From positions 62,001 to 126,000 of the forward strand of contig NZ_JAYKTT020000002.1 in the NCBI RefSeq assembly GCF_038404745.2: a stretch of DNA of 64,000 nucleotides. The letters run 5' to 3'. Of the stretch, positions 26,559 through 35,836 are shown one piece after another (positions within the stretch are counted from its first letter, which is position 1; every line of letters begins with the position of its first letter). A program made the translations under genes and the position numbers. Under the pieces are notes generated by a model. The model ran no database searches, was not told the origin of the DNA, and worked only from the letters and a program-made list of their open reading frames with translations. The stretch comes from Chlorogloeopsis sp038404745. GTDB lineage: Bacteria; Cyanobacteriota; Cyanobacteriia; Cyanobacteriales; Nostocaceae.

Positions 26559-27164
26559 TCATATTACTCCCATCTGCTCGTTAATAGCATTGATCAATGC
26601 ATCGAATGTGCCTACCTCGAAGACTAAAATTATATCTCCGATAATTTCTAACTGTTGAATAGTAAAGCGTGCTTGGGCAAGTAAAATCTTAGAGTTGCTC
26701 ACATTAGCTGACAACAATAAGTTATCAATTGTATCTTCTAAATAAACAGGCAATGTATAGTTCATATGCTGCTTTAGCACATTACTGATTGAACCCATCA
26801 CTCCATTGATCACAATATTACCAATTTCGCTCAGAGTTCCAATTTTAACTTCATCTAAATCGGGTGAGCCTGCTTCTTCACCAGTCAAGAGTGCAATTAA
26901 TGTTGAGGCGCTTTCTGTCGGGAAAATTAAGCCAGCATTACCATAAAAAGAGCCAGTAAAACCTAGTTTTACAGTTGCTAAACTATCATCATGAAATCGT
27001 GTTCTTAATTCTTGATAAGCATCTAAGGCAGTTAATACTTTCACCGATGGAATTTCGAGATTGATATGAGAGTCTACCATCTCATTAAGTAGGCTTGCTG
27101 CTCGACCGACACCAATATTAATTAATTCTTGTAGCGCATCTAATTGGTCTGTTGTCACATTCAT
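26559..27164 (-). CDS. cheC: Chemotaxis phosphatase CheC
   Basis: A 201-residue CheC-type protein. Both active-site helices of the CheC/CheX/FliY family can be seen: ELINIGVGRAASLLNEMV (E-x3-N form is shifted here to INIG) with P of LEIP about 22 residues on, and LSEIGNIVINGVMGSISNVL with the Pro of YTLP. CheC removes phosphate from CheY-P and can bind CheD. The start at 27164 is chosen because it leaves a 7-bp gap after the upstream CheY-like gene; the longer frame runs into that gene. No cheD is adjacent. Confidence 0.85.
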   Translation of the reverse strand: MNVTTDQLDALQELINIGVGRAASLLNEMVDSHINLEIPSVKVLTALDAYQELRTRFHDDSLATVKLGFTGSFYGNAGLIFPTESASTLIALLTGEEAGSPDLDEVKIGTLSEIGNIVINGVMGSISNVLKQHMNYTLPVYLEDTIDNLLLSANVSNSKILLAQARFTIQQLEIIGDIILVFEVGTFDALINAINEQMGVI

Positions 27165-27171
27165 GGCAACT

Positions 27172-27537
27172 TTATTCCTTGGAATTAATAACTTGCTGAA
27201 CTGCCTCTCGCAATTCATGCTCTTTCGGCGGTTTATTAATAAAGTTTGCTGCTCCCAAATTATAACTTTGAGCGCGAGAGCCATCTTGAATATCAGCTGA
27301 GATAATGATTGTGGGAATTTTTAATCCTTCGTCTTGGAGAGCCTGAAGGAATTCAAACCCATTCATATCAGGCATTAACAGATCTGCTAACACACAGTTA
27401 GGTTTATAGTTGTGAACTATTTCTAATCCCTCGCGCCCATTAGTTGCTTCTAGAATTTCATAGCCATCGCCTTGTAGAAACTTACGGATCATTCGGCGAG
27501 AAAAGGCTGCATCATCGATAATCAGTACCAATGCCAT
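27172..27537 (-). CDS. CheY-like single-domain response regulator
   Basis: A 121-residue receiver with no output domain. The acidic pocket is ID-D (LIIDDAAFSRR), the phospho-acceptor Asp lies in NCVLADLLMPDMNG, Thr/Ser in TIIISADIQD and Lys in NFINKPP. It precedes cheC by 7 bp, which makes it the likely substrate of the CheC phosphatase and an output of the divergent CheA. The helix-1 sequence DDAAFSRRMIRKFL is typical of PatA/CheY proteins from cyanobacteria. Its target (pilus motor or other) is unknown. Confidence 0.88.
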   Translation of the reverse strand: MALVLIIDDAAFSRRMIRKFLQGDGYEILEATNGREGLEIVHNYKPNCVLADLLMPDMNGFEFLQALQDEGLKIPTIIISADIQDGSRAQSYNLGAANFINKPPKEHELREAVQQVINSKE

Positions 27538-27746
27538 CAGCTTTATCCTTTGATTTTTTACTTTATAGTTATTGACTTTAAATTAGTTATTTTACTTCTT
27601 AAATAGTTAAAATTTATTCTAATTTAAATCACATCTAAATTTTCATAAATCGCATTTAAAAAAGGTAGTGATGCTGCAACTATAATGCTAAATTTAGAAA
27701 TAATTGCTAAAATCAAGCTTTTTCCAGAATGTGTTTGGATAACTTT

Positions 27747-27998
27747 CTAGTTTAAGCTTGCCTTACGAAGCCAATGCAAAATTGTGGTGTGGTGAATATC
27801 AGTGACTCGCTCAATTTCGCGCAAGCTCATGCCGTTAGTATGCATTCTTAGGCAAAGTTGCTTAACATCATCTGAGTAGCGCCAAGGTTGATAAGATTCG
27901 AGAAACTGACGATTACATTGTTTACATTTGTAACATTGTCTACCTTTACGATGACCATTTTTAAATGTCTGAATGGAATGGCAATAAAGACATTGCAT
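27747..27998 (-). mobile_element. IS1-type transposase InsA-like fragment
   Basis: An 83-residue frame with an N-terminal zinc ribbon (CLYCHS and CYKCKQCNRQF) and a helix-turn-helix (MSLREIERVTDIHHTTILHWLRKA), the arrangement of IS1 InsA. It stops where the catalytic InsB part should follow, and I see no DDE continuation in the 200 bp downstream nor terminal repeats. It is either a remnant or a stand-alone InsA-like DNA-binding protein. It lies between the divergent cheY/cheC and cheA groups. Confidence 0.7.
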
Positions 27999-28135
27999 TT
28001 GTGTTTATCATGAGGATAAACATTATCTTTTCAGCATTAAGTCATGGAAACATCTTTCTTGAGAGATACATTTGTTCAGTCTAAAATCAGGTTAGTATTA
28101 ACACAAAAGATATATATTTTGAGTCTAGCAACGCA

Positions 28136-30331
28136 ATGGAGTCAGCAGAAATTGACGATGATATAGAGGCATTTCTAGTTGAGAGTTATGAAAATCTAGA
28201 TCAAATAGAACAAGACATTATCGACTTAGAAAAAGCATCTACTCATGAACAAGCACTAAATCGCATTTATCGCTCACTCCATACATTGAAAGGAAACTGT
28301 GGCTTTTTGCCATTTCCGAAGTTGGAATCGCTTGCCCATGCCGGAGAGAGTTTGCTAAGTAGTTTGCGTGATGGTACAAAGCACCCGTCTGATGGCGATC
28401 GCAAGCTAGCAGTGACACCTGAAATCGTCACTACCTTATTGCAAACAGTAGATACTATCCGGCAGATTTTGTCTGAAATTAAAGCTACAAGAAGTGAGGG
28501 TGATAAAGATTATTCTGCACTGATCGAGAGTTTGACTAAATTACAACAGACTGAACAGGAAGTAAGAGTCTGTCGATCGCCTTTGCCTGTTGTTAATACT
28601 CAAGTACAACAGATTAATAACCAGTTACCAGAACCTTCAACCTTAATTACCTCAGAATCTTCTCATATTAGAGTTAATGTTGCTTTATTAGATCAGATGA
28701 TGAACCTGGTGGGTGAACTGGTTTTAGCCCGTAACCAGGTAATGGAATTTAGTACAAAGTTTAAGGATCATAGCTTTGTTAATATTTGCCAGCGCCTGAA
28801 CCTAATTACAGCCCAGTTGCAGGAAGGAGTGATGAAAACTCGACTGCAACCCATTAGTACTATTTGGCAAAAATTCCCTCGCGTGATTCGCGATTTGGCG
28901 ATCGCCTCTAATAAACAAGTTGAAGTGGAAATGGAGGGAGAAGATACTGAATTAGATAAAAGTATTATTGAAGCTATTAAAGATCCCCTAACTCATTTAA
29001 TCCGCAACTGTATCGATCATGGCATTGAATTACCAGCCGAGCGGACAGCTTGTGGTAAATCAATCTCAGGCAGGCTATTCCTCAAAGCTTTTCATGAAAG
29101 CGGCAAAGTCAATATTGAAATTAGCGATGATGGGCGTGGTTTAGATCCAGATCGTCTCAAAGCGCGAGCGCAGCAACTTGGTTTAATGAGTGCTGCCCAA
29201 GTGGTGGCAATGAGCGAATTGGCAGCGATCAACTTAATTTTTTTACCTGGCTTTTCTACCGCTAAACAGGTGACTAACCTTTCAGGGCGGGGAGTAGGGA
29301 TGGATATTGTTAAGGGCAATATTGAGAAAATTAACGGCAGTATTGAAATTTACAGCCAGCAGGGGCAAGGAACAACATTTAAAATTAGGATTCCGCTCAC
29401 GTTGACAATTATTCCAGCATTAATTGTTACTAGTGGAGACGATCGCTATGCCATTCCCCAAACGAGTTTGCAAGAGCTAGTGCGCTTAGAAGCACAAGCA
29501 CTCAATCGCATTGAAATGCTTTACGACGTACCCGTGTATCGGTTGCGGGGTAAAGTTGTGCCATTGGTTTACCTCAATCAACAGTTGCAGATCCAAAATA
29601 ATGTCACCAACTCCCAAACCCTGAGTCTGGTAATTGTTCAAGCAGATAATTGTCAATTTGGACTGGTTGTAGAAGGAATTGAAGACATCCAAGACATTGT
29701 CGTTAAACCTCTGGGCAAGCAGTTGAAGACACTATCTGTATTTGCAGGAGCTACAATTCTCGGCGATGGTGCGGTGGCATTAATTATTGATATTGTCGGT
29801 TTAGCAAACCATGCTGGCATCACTGCAAAACAAAAGCAACTAGCAACTGACACCGCCGCAAATACCCAAGCTCAAGCAAGCGATCGCCAAATGATTTTAC
29901 TATTTCAGGGGCCACAAGGCACACGCATGGGCATTCCAGCAGCGATCGCCTTACGGCTCGAAGAAATTCCTCGTGCTGCTGTGGAGCGAGTAGGTGATGG
30001 GTATGTGATGCAATCTTACGGTAAGATTTTGCCGTTGATCGATTTGCACAGAGTATTTTCTCATCAGCATCATCCTCATAATGATGCTTTTGGAGCGGCA
30101 CAAAAGCTGTCGATAGTGATTGTCTCTGTTCACTCAGAATTAATTATGGGGCTAGTAGTTGATCGCATTCTCGACATTGTGGAAGAGTCAATAACAGTAA
30201 AAGGAACTTCATCTAGAGCAGGTGTCCTTTTCTGTGCTGTAATTCAAGATCAAATTACAGAAATTCTTGACATTGAAACCGTGATTCGGATTGCCAACCC
30301 TTATTTGCTGCAAGTAGCTGCTCATGGCTAA
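28136..30331 (+). CDS. cheA: Chemotaxis histidine kinase CheA
   Basis: A 731-residue kinase. An Hpt domain (about 1-115) contains SLHTLKGNCGFL with phospho-acceptor His49, then dimerisation helices (about 178-240, VALLDQMMNLVGELVLARN), a HATPase domain (NCIDHGIELPAER; DDGRGLD; GFSTAKQVTNLSGRGVGMD), a first CheW-like domain (about 410-545) and a second one (about 580-725). Two CheW-like domains are unusual for CheA. No CheY-binding P2 domain is evident. It couples receptor state to phosphorylation of CheY and CheB. Its stop overlaps the cheW start by 8 bp, showing translational coupling. Confidence 0.93.
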   Translation: MESAEIDDDIEAFLVESYENLDQIEQDIIDLEKASTHEQALNRIYRSLHTLKGNCGFLPFPKLESLAHAGESLLSSLRDGTKHPSDGDRKLAVTPEIVTTLLQTVDTIRQILSEIKATRSEGDKDYSALIESLTKLQQTEQEVRVCRSPLPVVNTQVQQINNQLPEPSTLITSESSHIRVNVALLDQMMNLVGELVLARNQVMEFSTKFKDHSFVNICQRLNLITAQLQEGVMKTRLQPISTIWQKFPRVIRDLAIASNKQVEVEMEGEDTELDKSIIEAIKDPLTHLIRNCIDHGIELPAERTACGKSISGRLFLKAFHESGKVNIEISDDGRGLDPDRLKARAQQLGLMSAAQVVAMSELAAINLIFLPGFSTAKQVTNLSGRGVGMDIVKGNIEKINGSIEIYSQQGQGTTFKIRIPLTLTIIPALIVTSGDDRYAIPQTSLQELVRLEAQALNRIEMLYDVPVYRLRGKVVPLVYLNQQLQIQNNVTNSQTLSLVIVQADNCQFGLVVEGIEDIQDIVVKPLGKQLKTLSVFAGATILGDGAVALIIDIVGLANHAGITAKQKQLATDTAANTQAQASDRQMILLFQGPQGTRMGIPAAIALRLEEIPRAAVERVGDGYVMQSYGKILPLIDLHRVFSHQHHPHNDAFGAAQKLSIVIVSVHSELIMGLVVDRILDIVEESITVKGTSSRAGVLFCAVIQDQITEILDIETVIRIANPYLLQVAAHG

Positions 30332-30797
30332 ACGACAATTTTGTACTTTTTTTCTGGGCGGAATTTACTTTGGCATCGATGTGCAGCACGTTCAAGAAGT
30401 AATTCGCCCCCAAACCATAACTCGTGTGCCTTTGGCACCACCCGATATTTGTGGATTAATTAACTTGCGTGGACAAATTTTAGCTGTAATCGATTTGCAG
30501 CAGCGATTAGAGATTGGCAACTCGGCAATAAAATCAACCACGAACCTTGGAGATGAACCAACGGGATTTAATATCGTTGTATGTTCTAACGATGAAACAG
30601 TTAGTTTACTCGTCGATGATGTTGGAGACGTCTTAGAGTTTACAGAGAGCACCTTTCAACTGCCACCTGCCACGTTAAAAGGTAGAATGCGTCAAATGTT
30701 AGCTGGAGCTTACCCACTTAAAGAGGGATTTCTGCTAGTTCTAGACACTGAAAAAATTTTAGACGTTAATTTGAAATCAGAAAATAAAGAACACTGA
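30324..30797 (+). CDS. cheW: Chemotaxis adaptor CheW
   Basis: A 157-residue CheW domain protein: FFLGGIYFGIDVQHVQEVIRPQ, VPLAPPDICGLINLRGQILAVIDL and LLVDDVGDVLEFTESTFQLPP are the conserved strands of the five-stranded barrel pair. It bridges receptor and CheA in the signalling array. It overlaps cheA and is followed by the receptor gene after 35 bp, so cheA, cheW and the receptor gene form one operon. Confidence 0.92.
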   Translation: MAKRQFCTFFLGGIYFGIDVQHVQEVIRPQTITRVPLAPPDICGLINLRGQILAVIDLQQRLEIGNSAIKSTTNLGDEPTGFNIVVCSNDETVSLLVDDVGDVLEFTESTFQLPPATLKGRMRQMLAGAYPLKEGFLLVLDTEKILDVNLKSENKEH

Positions 30798-30832
30798 TCA
30801 ACTGCTAACTGATAACTTAGGAGCGCTTTGCA

Positions 30833-32137
30833 ATGGCTACATCTCGAACTGGGAAAACAGCTAACTCTAAATCTACGTTAGAAAACAATGCAGATCCACT
30901 AGAAAATAGTGACAGCACTACACAAGTGCAGCTGCAACCTTTACTAGCAGCAATGAAAGCAGCAAGAAATGGTGATTTTACTGTTCGTTTACCAGTTGAA
31001 AACGATGGGTTGGGTGAAATTGCTACGGTTTTTAACGAATGGGTGAGTTTGAATCAAAGTTTTGCTAACGAAGTTAATAACTTTGCTGCCAAGATTGGTG
31101 CGGAAGGAAAACTTGGTTCTCAAGCCGTTGTCAAAGGAATTAGAGGTTCTTGGAAAGAATTACTCGACAACTTAAACCGGATGTCTTCACAACTCTCACA
31201 GCAGATCCAAAGTGTAAATGAAGTCACGCTCGCCGTTGCTCAGGGAAATTTGTCGAAGCACATCGAGGCAGGCAATGCTGGAGAGTTTAAGCAACTCACA
31301 GAGAATGCCAATCAGATGATTAGTAATCTGAAATCTTCCATTAGACAAATGGCAGAGGTGGCGACGGCAGTTGCGTCTTCTTCAGAAGAACTAACCGCAG
31401 TTAGCAAAGAAATGACAGACAATGCCAAACAAACAGCAGCACAGGCAACCTCCGCATCTGCTTCGGCAGAACAGGTGAATCAGAATACTAGTACAGTTGT
31501 CACTGCGGTGGAAGAGATGAACGCCAGCATACGAGAAATTGCAAAAACAGTCGCCCAAGGCGCAAAAGTGGCGACTGAGGCAGTTACAACCGCCGATCGC
31601 ACCAACAAAACCATTGACAAACTCGGTCAAAGTAGTGTTGAAATAGGCAAAGTGATTAAGGTGATTACCTCGATCGCAGGGCAAACAAACTTGCTCGCAC
31701 TCAATGCCACAATTGAGGCAGCAAGAGCAGGAGATGCAGGTAGGGGATTTGCCGTAGTTGCTAACGAGGTGAAGGAATTAGCTAAACAAACAGCAAATGC
31801 AACCGAAGATATTAGCCAACGAATAGAAGCAATTCAGACTGATACAAAAAGTGCTATTCAAGCAATTACTCAAATTACTGACATTATCAACCAAATTAAC
31901 GATCTGCAAAGTACGATCGCTAGCGCGATTGAAGAACAAACAGCAACTACGAATGAAATTGCTCGAAATATTGCTGAAGCGGCTAAAGGAACGTCAGGCA
32001 TCGCCAAAAATATCGGGATTGTAGCACTTAATGCTCAAAGTACGACAACTGGAGCCAGTAATACATCCCAAGCAGCCACAGAGCTAGCCCGGATGGCAGC
32101 GGATTTGCAGAAAGTCGTCAATAAATTTAAATATTAA
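30833..32137 (+). CDS. Soluble methyl-accepting chemotaxis receptor
   Basis: A 434-residue receptor without any membrane segment. After a polar N terminus come one or two HAMP-like modules (about 37-90 and 100-165, MKAARNGDFTVRLPV; GNLSKHIEAGNAGEF) and a long coiled-coil signalling domain (about 170-430) with the invariant tip IAGQTNLLALNATIEAARAG and GRGFAVVANEVKELA. There is no recognisable ligand domain and no C-terminal CheR-docking pentapeptide. The receptor should sense a cytoplasmic signal or act through a partner. AGGAGCG precedes its ATG. Its neighbours cheB and cheR provide adaptation. Confidence 0.9.
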   Translation: MATSRTGKTANSKSTLENNADPLENSDSTTQVQLQPLLAAMKAARNGDFTVRLPVENDGLGEIATVFNEWVSLNQSFANEVNNFAAKIGAEGKLGSQAVVKGIRGSWKELLDNLNRMSSQLSQQIQSVNEVTLAVAQGNLSKHIEAGNAGEFKQLTENANQMISNLKSSIRQMAEVATAVASSSEELTAVSKEMTDNAKQTAAQATSASASAEQVNQNTSTVVTAVEEMNASIREIAKTVAQGAKVATEAVTTADRTNKTIDKLGQSSVEIGKVIKVITSIAGQTNLLALNATIEAARAGDAGRGFAVVANEVKELAKQTANATEDISQRIEAIQTDTKSAIQAITQITDIINQINDLQSTIASAIEEQTATTNEIARNIAEAAKGTSGIAKNIGIVALNAQSTTTGASNTSQAATELARMAADLQKVVNKFKY

Positions 32138-32140
32138 AAA

Positions 32141-32263
32141 GAAGGCAGAAGGAAGGAGAGAGGGAGAGTGGGAGAGTGGGAGAGTGGGAGAAATATCCTC
32201 TCCGTGTCCCCGCGTCCGTTCGTCCCCGCGTCCATTTCCTAGCCCCTGTTCCCCGTTCCCTAT
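32141..32263. repeat. Dispersed minisatellite-type repeat R1 copy
   Basis: GGGAGAGT/GTGGGAGA units in tandem followed by TCCCCGCGTCC and CCCCTGTTCCCC stretches. The same composite (AATATCCTCTCCGTGTCC then TTTCCTAGCCCCTGTTCC) is found at 35837-35930 and 46031-46178. It occupies the gap between the receptor gene and cheB. Confidence 0.8.
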
Positions 32264-32291
32264 TTTGAGGTGAGATTAATTTTTTATAAAT

Positions 32292-33356
32292 ATGCCAAGA
32301 ATCCGGGTACTTGTTGTAGATGATGCGGTGGTGGTTCGCAGTCGAGTCAGTAAGATTCTGTCTTGCGATCCAGAATTGGAGGTGGTAGGAGTTGCTGCCA
32401 GCGGTTCTATTGCTCTTGCCAAGATTCCTCATCTCAATCCCGATGTTGTCCTCCTCGATGTCGAAATGCCGGAAATGAACGGTTTAGAAACCCTTGCTGC
32501 GCTCCGCAAAATTTATCCACACTTGGCGGTGATTATGTTTAGCACTTCGACGCACACAGGGGCGATCGCCACACTCGAAGCTCTATCTTTGGGTGCTTCA
32601 GATTATGCAACAAAACCGAATAATCTAGGGAGTGTAGAAGCAACAAACCAATATATACGCGAAAACTTGATTCCAAAAATCAAGGTACTTGGTGCAAGAA
32701 CTACTTCATTTCCAAAGCCAACTACGATTACCCATCAAGTTTTTACTCCCGTACCTACCAGGAGAAAGCAAGTAGATATTGTTGCAATAGGGGTTTCTAC
32801 CGGGGGGCCTAATGCCCTTGCTACAATTCTTCCTGAACTGCCCGCCGATTTACCGGTTCCAATCCTGATTGTGCAACATATGCCCGTAATGTTTACCAAA
32901 CTATTAGCTGAACGATTATCTGCTAAATGTCAAATTCCAGTAGATGAAGCAGTTTCCGGAGTAGCTATAAAACCCGGACACGCCTGGATTGCACCGGGAA
33001 ATTTTCACATGATCGTGCAACGAGATGGAACAAAAGTTCGACTTGCTACCCACCAGGAACCTCCGGAAAATTCCTGTCGCCCTTCTGTAGATGTTCTGTT
33101 GCGATCAGTTGCCCAAGTGTATGGTGCTGGTGCGATCGCAGTCATACTCACGGGAATGGGGCAAGATGGATTGCATGGCTGCCAATACATCCGCGAGGCA
33201 GGTGGACAGGTGCTTGCCCAAGACGAAGCTAGTAGTGTGGTGTGGGGAATGCCTGGTTTTGTAGTTAATACCGGACTTGCTGATCAAGTTGTTGGGCTTG
33301 AGCAAATGGCAGGTGAAATTATACGTCGAATCTTTTCTAAGCAAGTTTCTATTTAA
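32292..33356 (+). CDS. cheB: Chemotaxis methylesterase/deamidase CheB
   Basis: A 354-residue two-domain protein. The receiver (about 1-125) has VLVVDDAVVVR and VVLLDVEMPEMNG; the esterase (about 160-350) has the Ser of AIGVSTGGPNAL, His of VQHMP and Asp of LTGMGQDG, the CheB triad. It demethylates receptor glutamates when phosphorylated by CheA. CheB is absent from many unicellular cyanobacterial chemosensory loci, so its presence shows a full adaptation loop here. It is separated from the receptor gene by the R1 repeat and is followed after 8 bp by cheR. Confidence 0.93.
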   Translation: MPRIRVLVVDDAVVVRSRVSKILSCDPELEVVGVAASGSIALAKIPHLNPDVVLLDVEMPEMNGLETLAALRKIYPHLAVIMFSTSTHTGAIATLEALSLGASDYATKPNNLGSVEATNQYIRENLIPKIKVLGARTTSFPKPTTITHQVFTPVPTRRKQVDIVAIGVSTGGPNALATILPELPADLPVPILIVQHMPVMFTKLLAERLSAKCQIPVDEAVSGVAIKPGHAWIAPGNFHMIVQRDGTKVRLATHQEPPENSCRPSVDVLLRSVAQVYGAGAIAVILTGMGQDGLHGCQYIREAGGQVLAQDEASSVVWGMPGFVVNTGLADQVVGLEQMAGEIIRRIFSKQVSI

Positions 33357-33364
33357 GGTCTGTA

Positions 33365-34204
33365 ATGAAGCAGGCTACAGATGTCAGCTTTACTGATTTT
33401 AACTATCTTCGTCAATTAGTTCACGAGCATTCAGCCGTTGTATTGTATGCCGATAAAACTTATTTGGCAGAGTTACATTTACAGCCAATTGCAGAATCAA
33501 CAGGATTTGCTTCTATTACTGATTTGATTACTCATCTGCGAACTCAGCCTTTTAGTAGTCTTCACGTTCAGGTGATTGAGGCACTAGTTACTAATGAAAC
33601 ATCATTCTTCCGTGATATTTACCCCTTTGAAGCACTGAAACGATTTGTATTACCGGAGCTAGTAAAAATACGAGCTATTGAGCGATCGCTAAATATTTGG
33701 TGTGCTGCTTGCTCCAATGGACAAGAACCTTACAGCATCGCCATGTTGATTCGCGAACATTTTCCCATGCTTGCTAGTTGGTCTGTACGGCTAATTGCTA
33801 GCGACTTTTCTAACAAAGTATTAACCCGTGCGCGTCAGGGAAGTTATAACCAGCTTGAAATTCAGCGTGGGCTACCTAAACCTCTGCGCGATCGCTACTT
33901 TCAAAAGCGAGAAGGCAACTGGCAAATTAAGGACGAAATCCGCCAGATGGTTGAGTTTCATCAAATTAATCTTATGCAATCTTGGTTATCTCTGCCTCAA
34001 ATAGATGTTATCTTTTTACGTAATGCTTTAATTTATTTTGATCTGACAACCAAAAAAGATTTACTGAAAAAAGTAAAGCAGCAATTAAGACCAAATGGCT
34101 ACTTGTTTCTCGGTAGTGGTGAAACGACCATTAGCCTTGATGATTCATTTGAGCGAGTTCAATTAGACAAAAGTACTTGTTATCGATTACACAATAAAAC
34201 TTAA
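33365..34204 (+). CDS. cheR: Chemotaxis receptor methyltransferase CheR
   Basis: A 279-residue SAM-dependent methyltransferase. The N-terminal all-alpha domain (about 1-80) precedes TNETSFFRDIYPFEAL, WCAACSNGQEPYSIAML (SAM-binding loop), ASDFSNKVL and VIFLRNALIYFD, all diagnostic of CheR. It methylates glutamates on the receptor. The start lies 8 bp after cheB, so both are co-translated. It is convergent with a pentapeptide gene with a 1-bp gap. Confidence 0.93.
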   Translation: MKQATDVSFTDFNYLRQLVHEHSAVVLYADKTYLAELHLQPIAESTGFASITDLITHLRTQPFSSLHVQVIEALVTNETSFFRDIYPFEALKRFVLPELVKIRAIERSLNIWCAACSNGQEPYSIAMLIREHFPMLASWSVRLIASDFSNKVLTRARQGSYNQLEIQRGLPKPLRDRYFQKREGNWQIKDEIRQMVEFHQINLMQSWLSLPQIDVIFLRNALIYFDLTTKKDLLKKVKQQLRPNGYLFLGSGETTISLDDSFERVQLDKSTCYRLHNKT

Positions 34205-34205
34205 C

Positions 34206-35150
34206 TCAAAAGTAGACTGCTCCATTGGGCATTGTTACCCAATTTAGATCTAAGTTATTCATCTTGACTTGATCCAGTTTTGCCTCAGCTAAGTCAGCGC
34301 CACGCAGAATCGCTGAATCCAGATTTGTATCTGTAAAAATTGCCCGGCGTAGGTATGCCCCACTGAAGTTAACGCCATCTAAACGCGCCCAACTCAGATC
34401 CGCCTCAGTTAAATTTGCCTTAATCAGCTCTGCCCGTTCCAAGTTTGCTCCACGCAACCCAGTCAAAATCAATTTTGCTTCAATTAAGTTTGCTCTGTGC
34501 AAATTTGCTCCAGTTAAATTTGCTCCACTTAGGTTCACCCGACTAAGGTTTGCTCCACTCAAATTAGCACCCTCTAAGTTAACTCTACTTAAGTCTGCCT
34601 CTGCGAAGTTTGCTTTAGTCAAATTTGCCAACCCTAAATTTGCTCCACGCAAGTCAGCCAAAATCAGTTTCGCCTCTATCAAAGTCGCTCGACAAAGATT
34701 TGCCTCAGTTAACTTTGTCTGGCTCAGGTTTGCTTTACTTAACTTTGCCCCCTTTAAGTTTGCTTGACTCAAGTTTGCCCCAATCAGATTTGCGTCATCC
34801 AAATTTGCCCTACTCAGATTAGCTTGAGACAAGATAGCTTTCTCTAACGTTGCTCTCCACAAAATAACTCCGTTTAGATCTGCATTAGTTAGATTTGCTT
34901 TATATAAGTCTGCCCCAACCAAGTGAGACTCATTTAGATGTGTTCCATTGAGGTTAGCTTGCTGTAAAACTACTCCATTTAGATCTGCCCCGACTAAGTT
35001 TGCTCCACTTAAATCTACTTCACACAAGATAGCCTTTTTCAGAACTACCCCACTCAGATCTACTTCTCGTAGCTGTGCTCCACGCAAATCTGCTGTGTGA
35101 AAATCCCTTTCTCCAACAGCATAGCGCCTCAGAAGATCTTGGGCATCCAT
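34206..35150 (-). CDS. Pentapeptide-repeat protein
   Basis: A 314-residue protein made almost wholly of A(D/N)LxxA-type pentapeptides from about residue 20 to 300 (for example ADLRGAQL, ANLSQANL, ANLIGANL), predicted to fold as a right-handed square beta-helix. The first 15 residues (MDAQDLLRRYAVGERDF) are the usual cyanobacterial cap. No signal peptide is seen, so it should be cytoplasmic. Function is unknown. It ends convergent to cheR. Confidence 0.9.
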   Translation of the reverse strand: MDAQDLLRRYAVGERDFHTADLRGAQLREVDLSGVVLKKAILCEVDLSGANLVGADLNGVVLQQANLNGTHLNESHLVGADLYKANLTNADLNGVILWRATLEKAILSQANLSRANLDDANLIGANLSQANLKGAKLSKANLSQTKLTEANLCRATLIEAKLILADLRGANLGLANLTKANFAEADLSRVNLEGANLSGANLSRVNLSGANLTGANLHRANLIEAKLILTGLRGANLERAELIKANLTEADLSWARLDGVNFSGAYLRRAIFTDTNLDSAILRGADLAEAKLDQVKMNNLDLNWVTMPNGAVYF

Positions 35151-35209
35151 ATGATTTGCCTCTCAATGCTACCTCTGGGCTGTTAGGCTTCCACCTGATC
35201 GGCTATTTC

Positions 35210-35575
35210 TTAGCATAGCTCACAGCTTTCTGACACACTCACTTGCACTTTTCCATCCACTATTCGCACAGGATAGGTACGCAGGGAAGAAATTTGCTCT
35301 CGTAGTTTGGGGAGAGCATTGAGCGGATAGATGCGTTTAGGGTAGAGATTCTCTCCCGTGCGGATGTCATACTGAAAATGATGCCAAGGGCAATCCAGTA
35401 CTCCTTGCCAAACCTTAGCTCCTGCTAGTGGCAAATTTTGGTGTCCGCACAGACCTTGTAAGGCGTGGAATTCACCTAAATTGTTTACAAGCAAAATCAT
35501 ACAAGTCCCTACCTGTAACATCCGTGTCTGCCCTGACGGAATCTCTTCTACCCTTGCCACTGTTATATAACACAC
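35210..35575 (-). CDS. Rieske [2Fe-2S] ferredoxin-like protein
   Basis: A 121-residue soluble Rieske protein. The cluster motifs are CGHQNLPLAG (C-x-H) and CPWHHFQYD (C-x2-H), about 17 residues apart, as in ferredoxins of dioxygenase systems rather than the cytochrome b6f Rieske subunit. No transmembrane anchor precedes them. The start is a GTG at 35575; no strong Shine-Dalgarno site is seen, and the true start could be slightly downstream. The redox partner is not apparent from neighbours. Confidence 0.85.
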   Translation of the reverse strand: MCYITVARVEEIPSGQTRMLQVGTCMILLVNNLGEFHALQGLCGHQNLPLAGAKVWQGVLDCPWHHFQYDIRTGENLYPKRIYPLNALPKLREQISSLRTYPVRIVDGKVQVSVSESCELC

Positions 35576-35655
35576 TGCCTATTACTCCAACCTGAGTACT
35601 CCTGTATGTCAAGTTTCTTTCTCAGAAGAAGATAGAGGGAATAGGAGCTAGGGGC

Positions 35656-35828
35656 TAGGGCGTGTTTTCAAACTATTTCGTTTAGCCTCTTAATTTTTTA
35701 GATCCCCCTAAATTCCCCTTAAAAAGGAGGACTTTGATTCTATTTCCCCTCTTGACAAGGGGAGCCAGCGCCGTGGTGGGCGACTGGCGTGGGTTAGGGG
35801 AAGCGTTAGACTTTGAAAACACCCTCTA
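35656..35828. mobile_element. MITE-like element with GTGTTTTCAAA ends
   Basis: GGGCGTGTTTTCAAA on the left and TTTGAAAACACCCTCT on the right are near-perfect inverted repeats about 170 bp apart. Inside are GATCCCCCTAAA / CCTTAAAAAGG and CCCCTCTTGACAAGGGG palindromes and no gene. The end sequence is of the type seen in IS-derived nonautonomous elements. Confidence 0.6.
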
Positions 35829-35836
35829 GGGGCTAG

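Noticed and set aside
32155..32190. Possible CRISPR-like array from regular GGGAGAGT units
   Set aside because: Units are 7-8 bp without spacers; this is a minisatellite.
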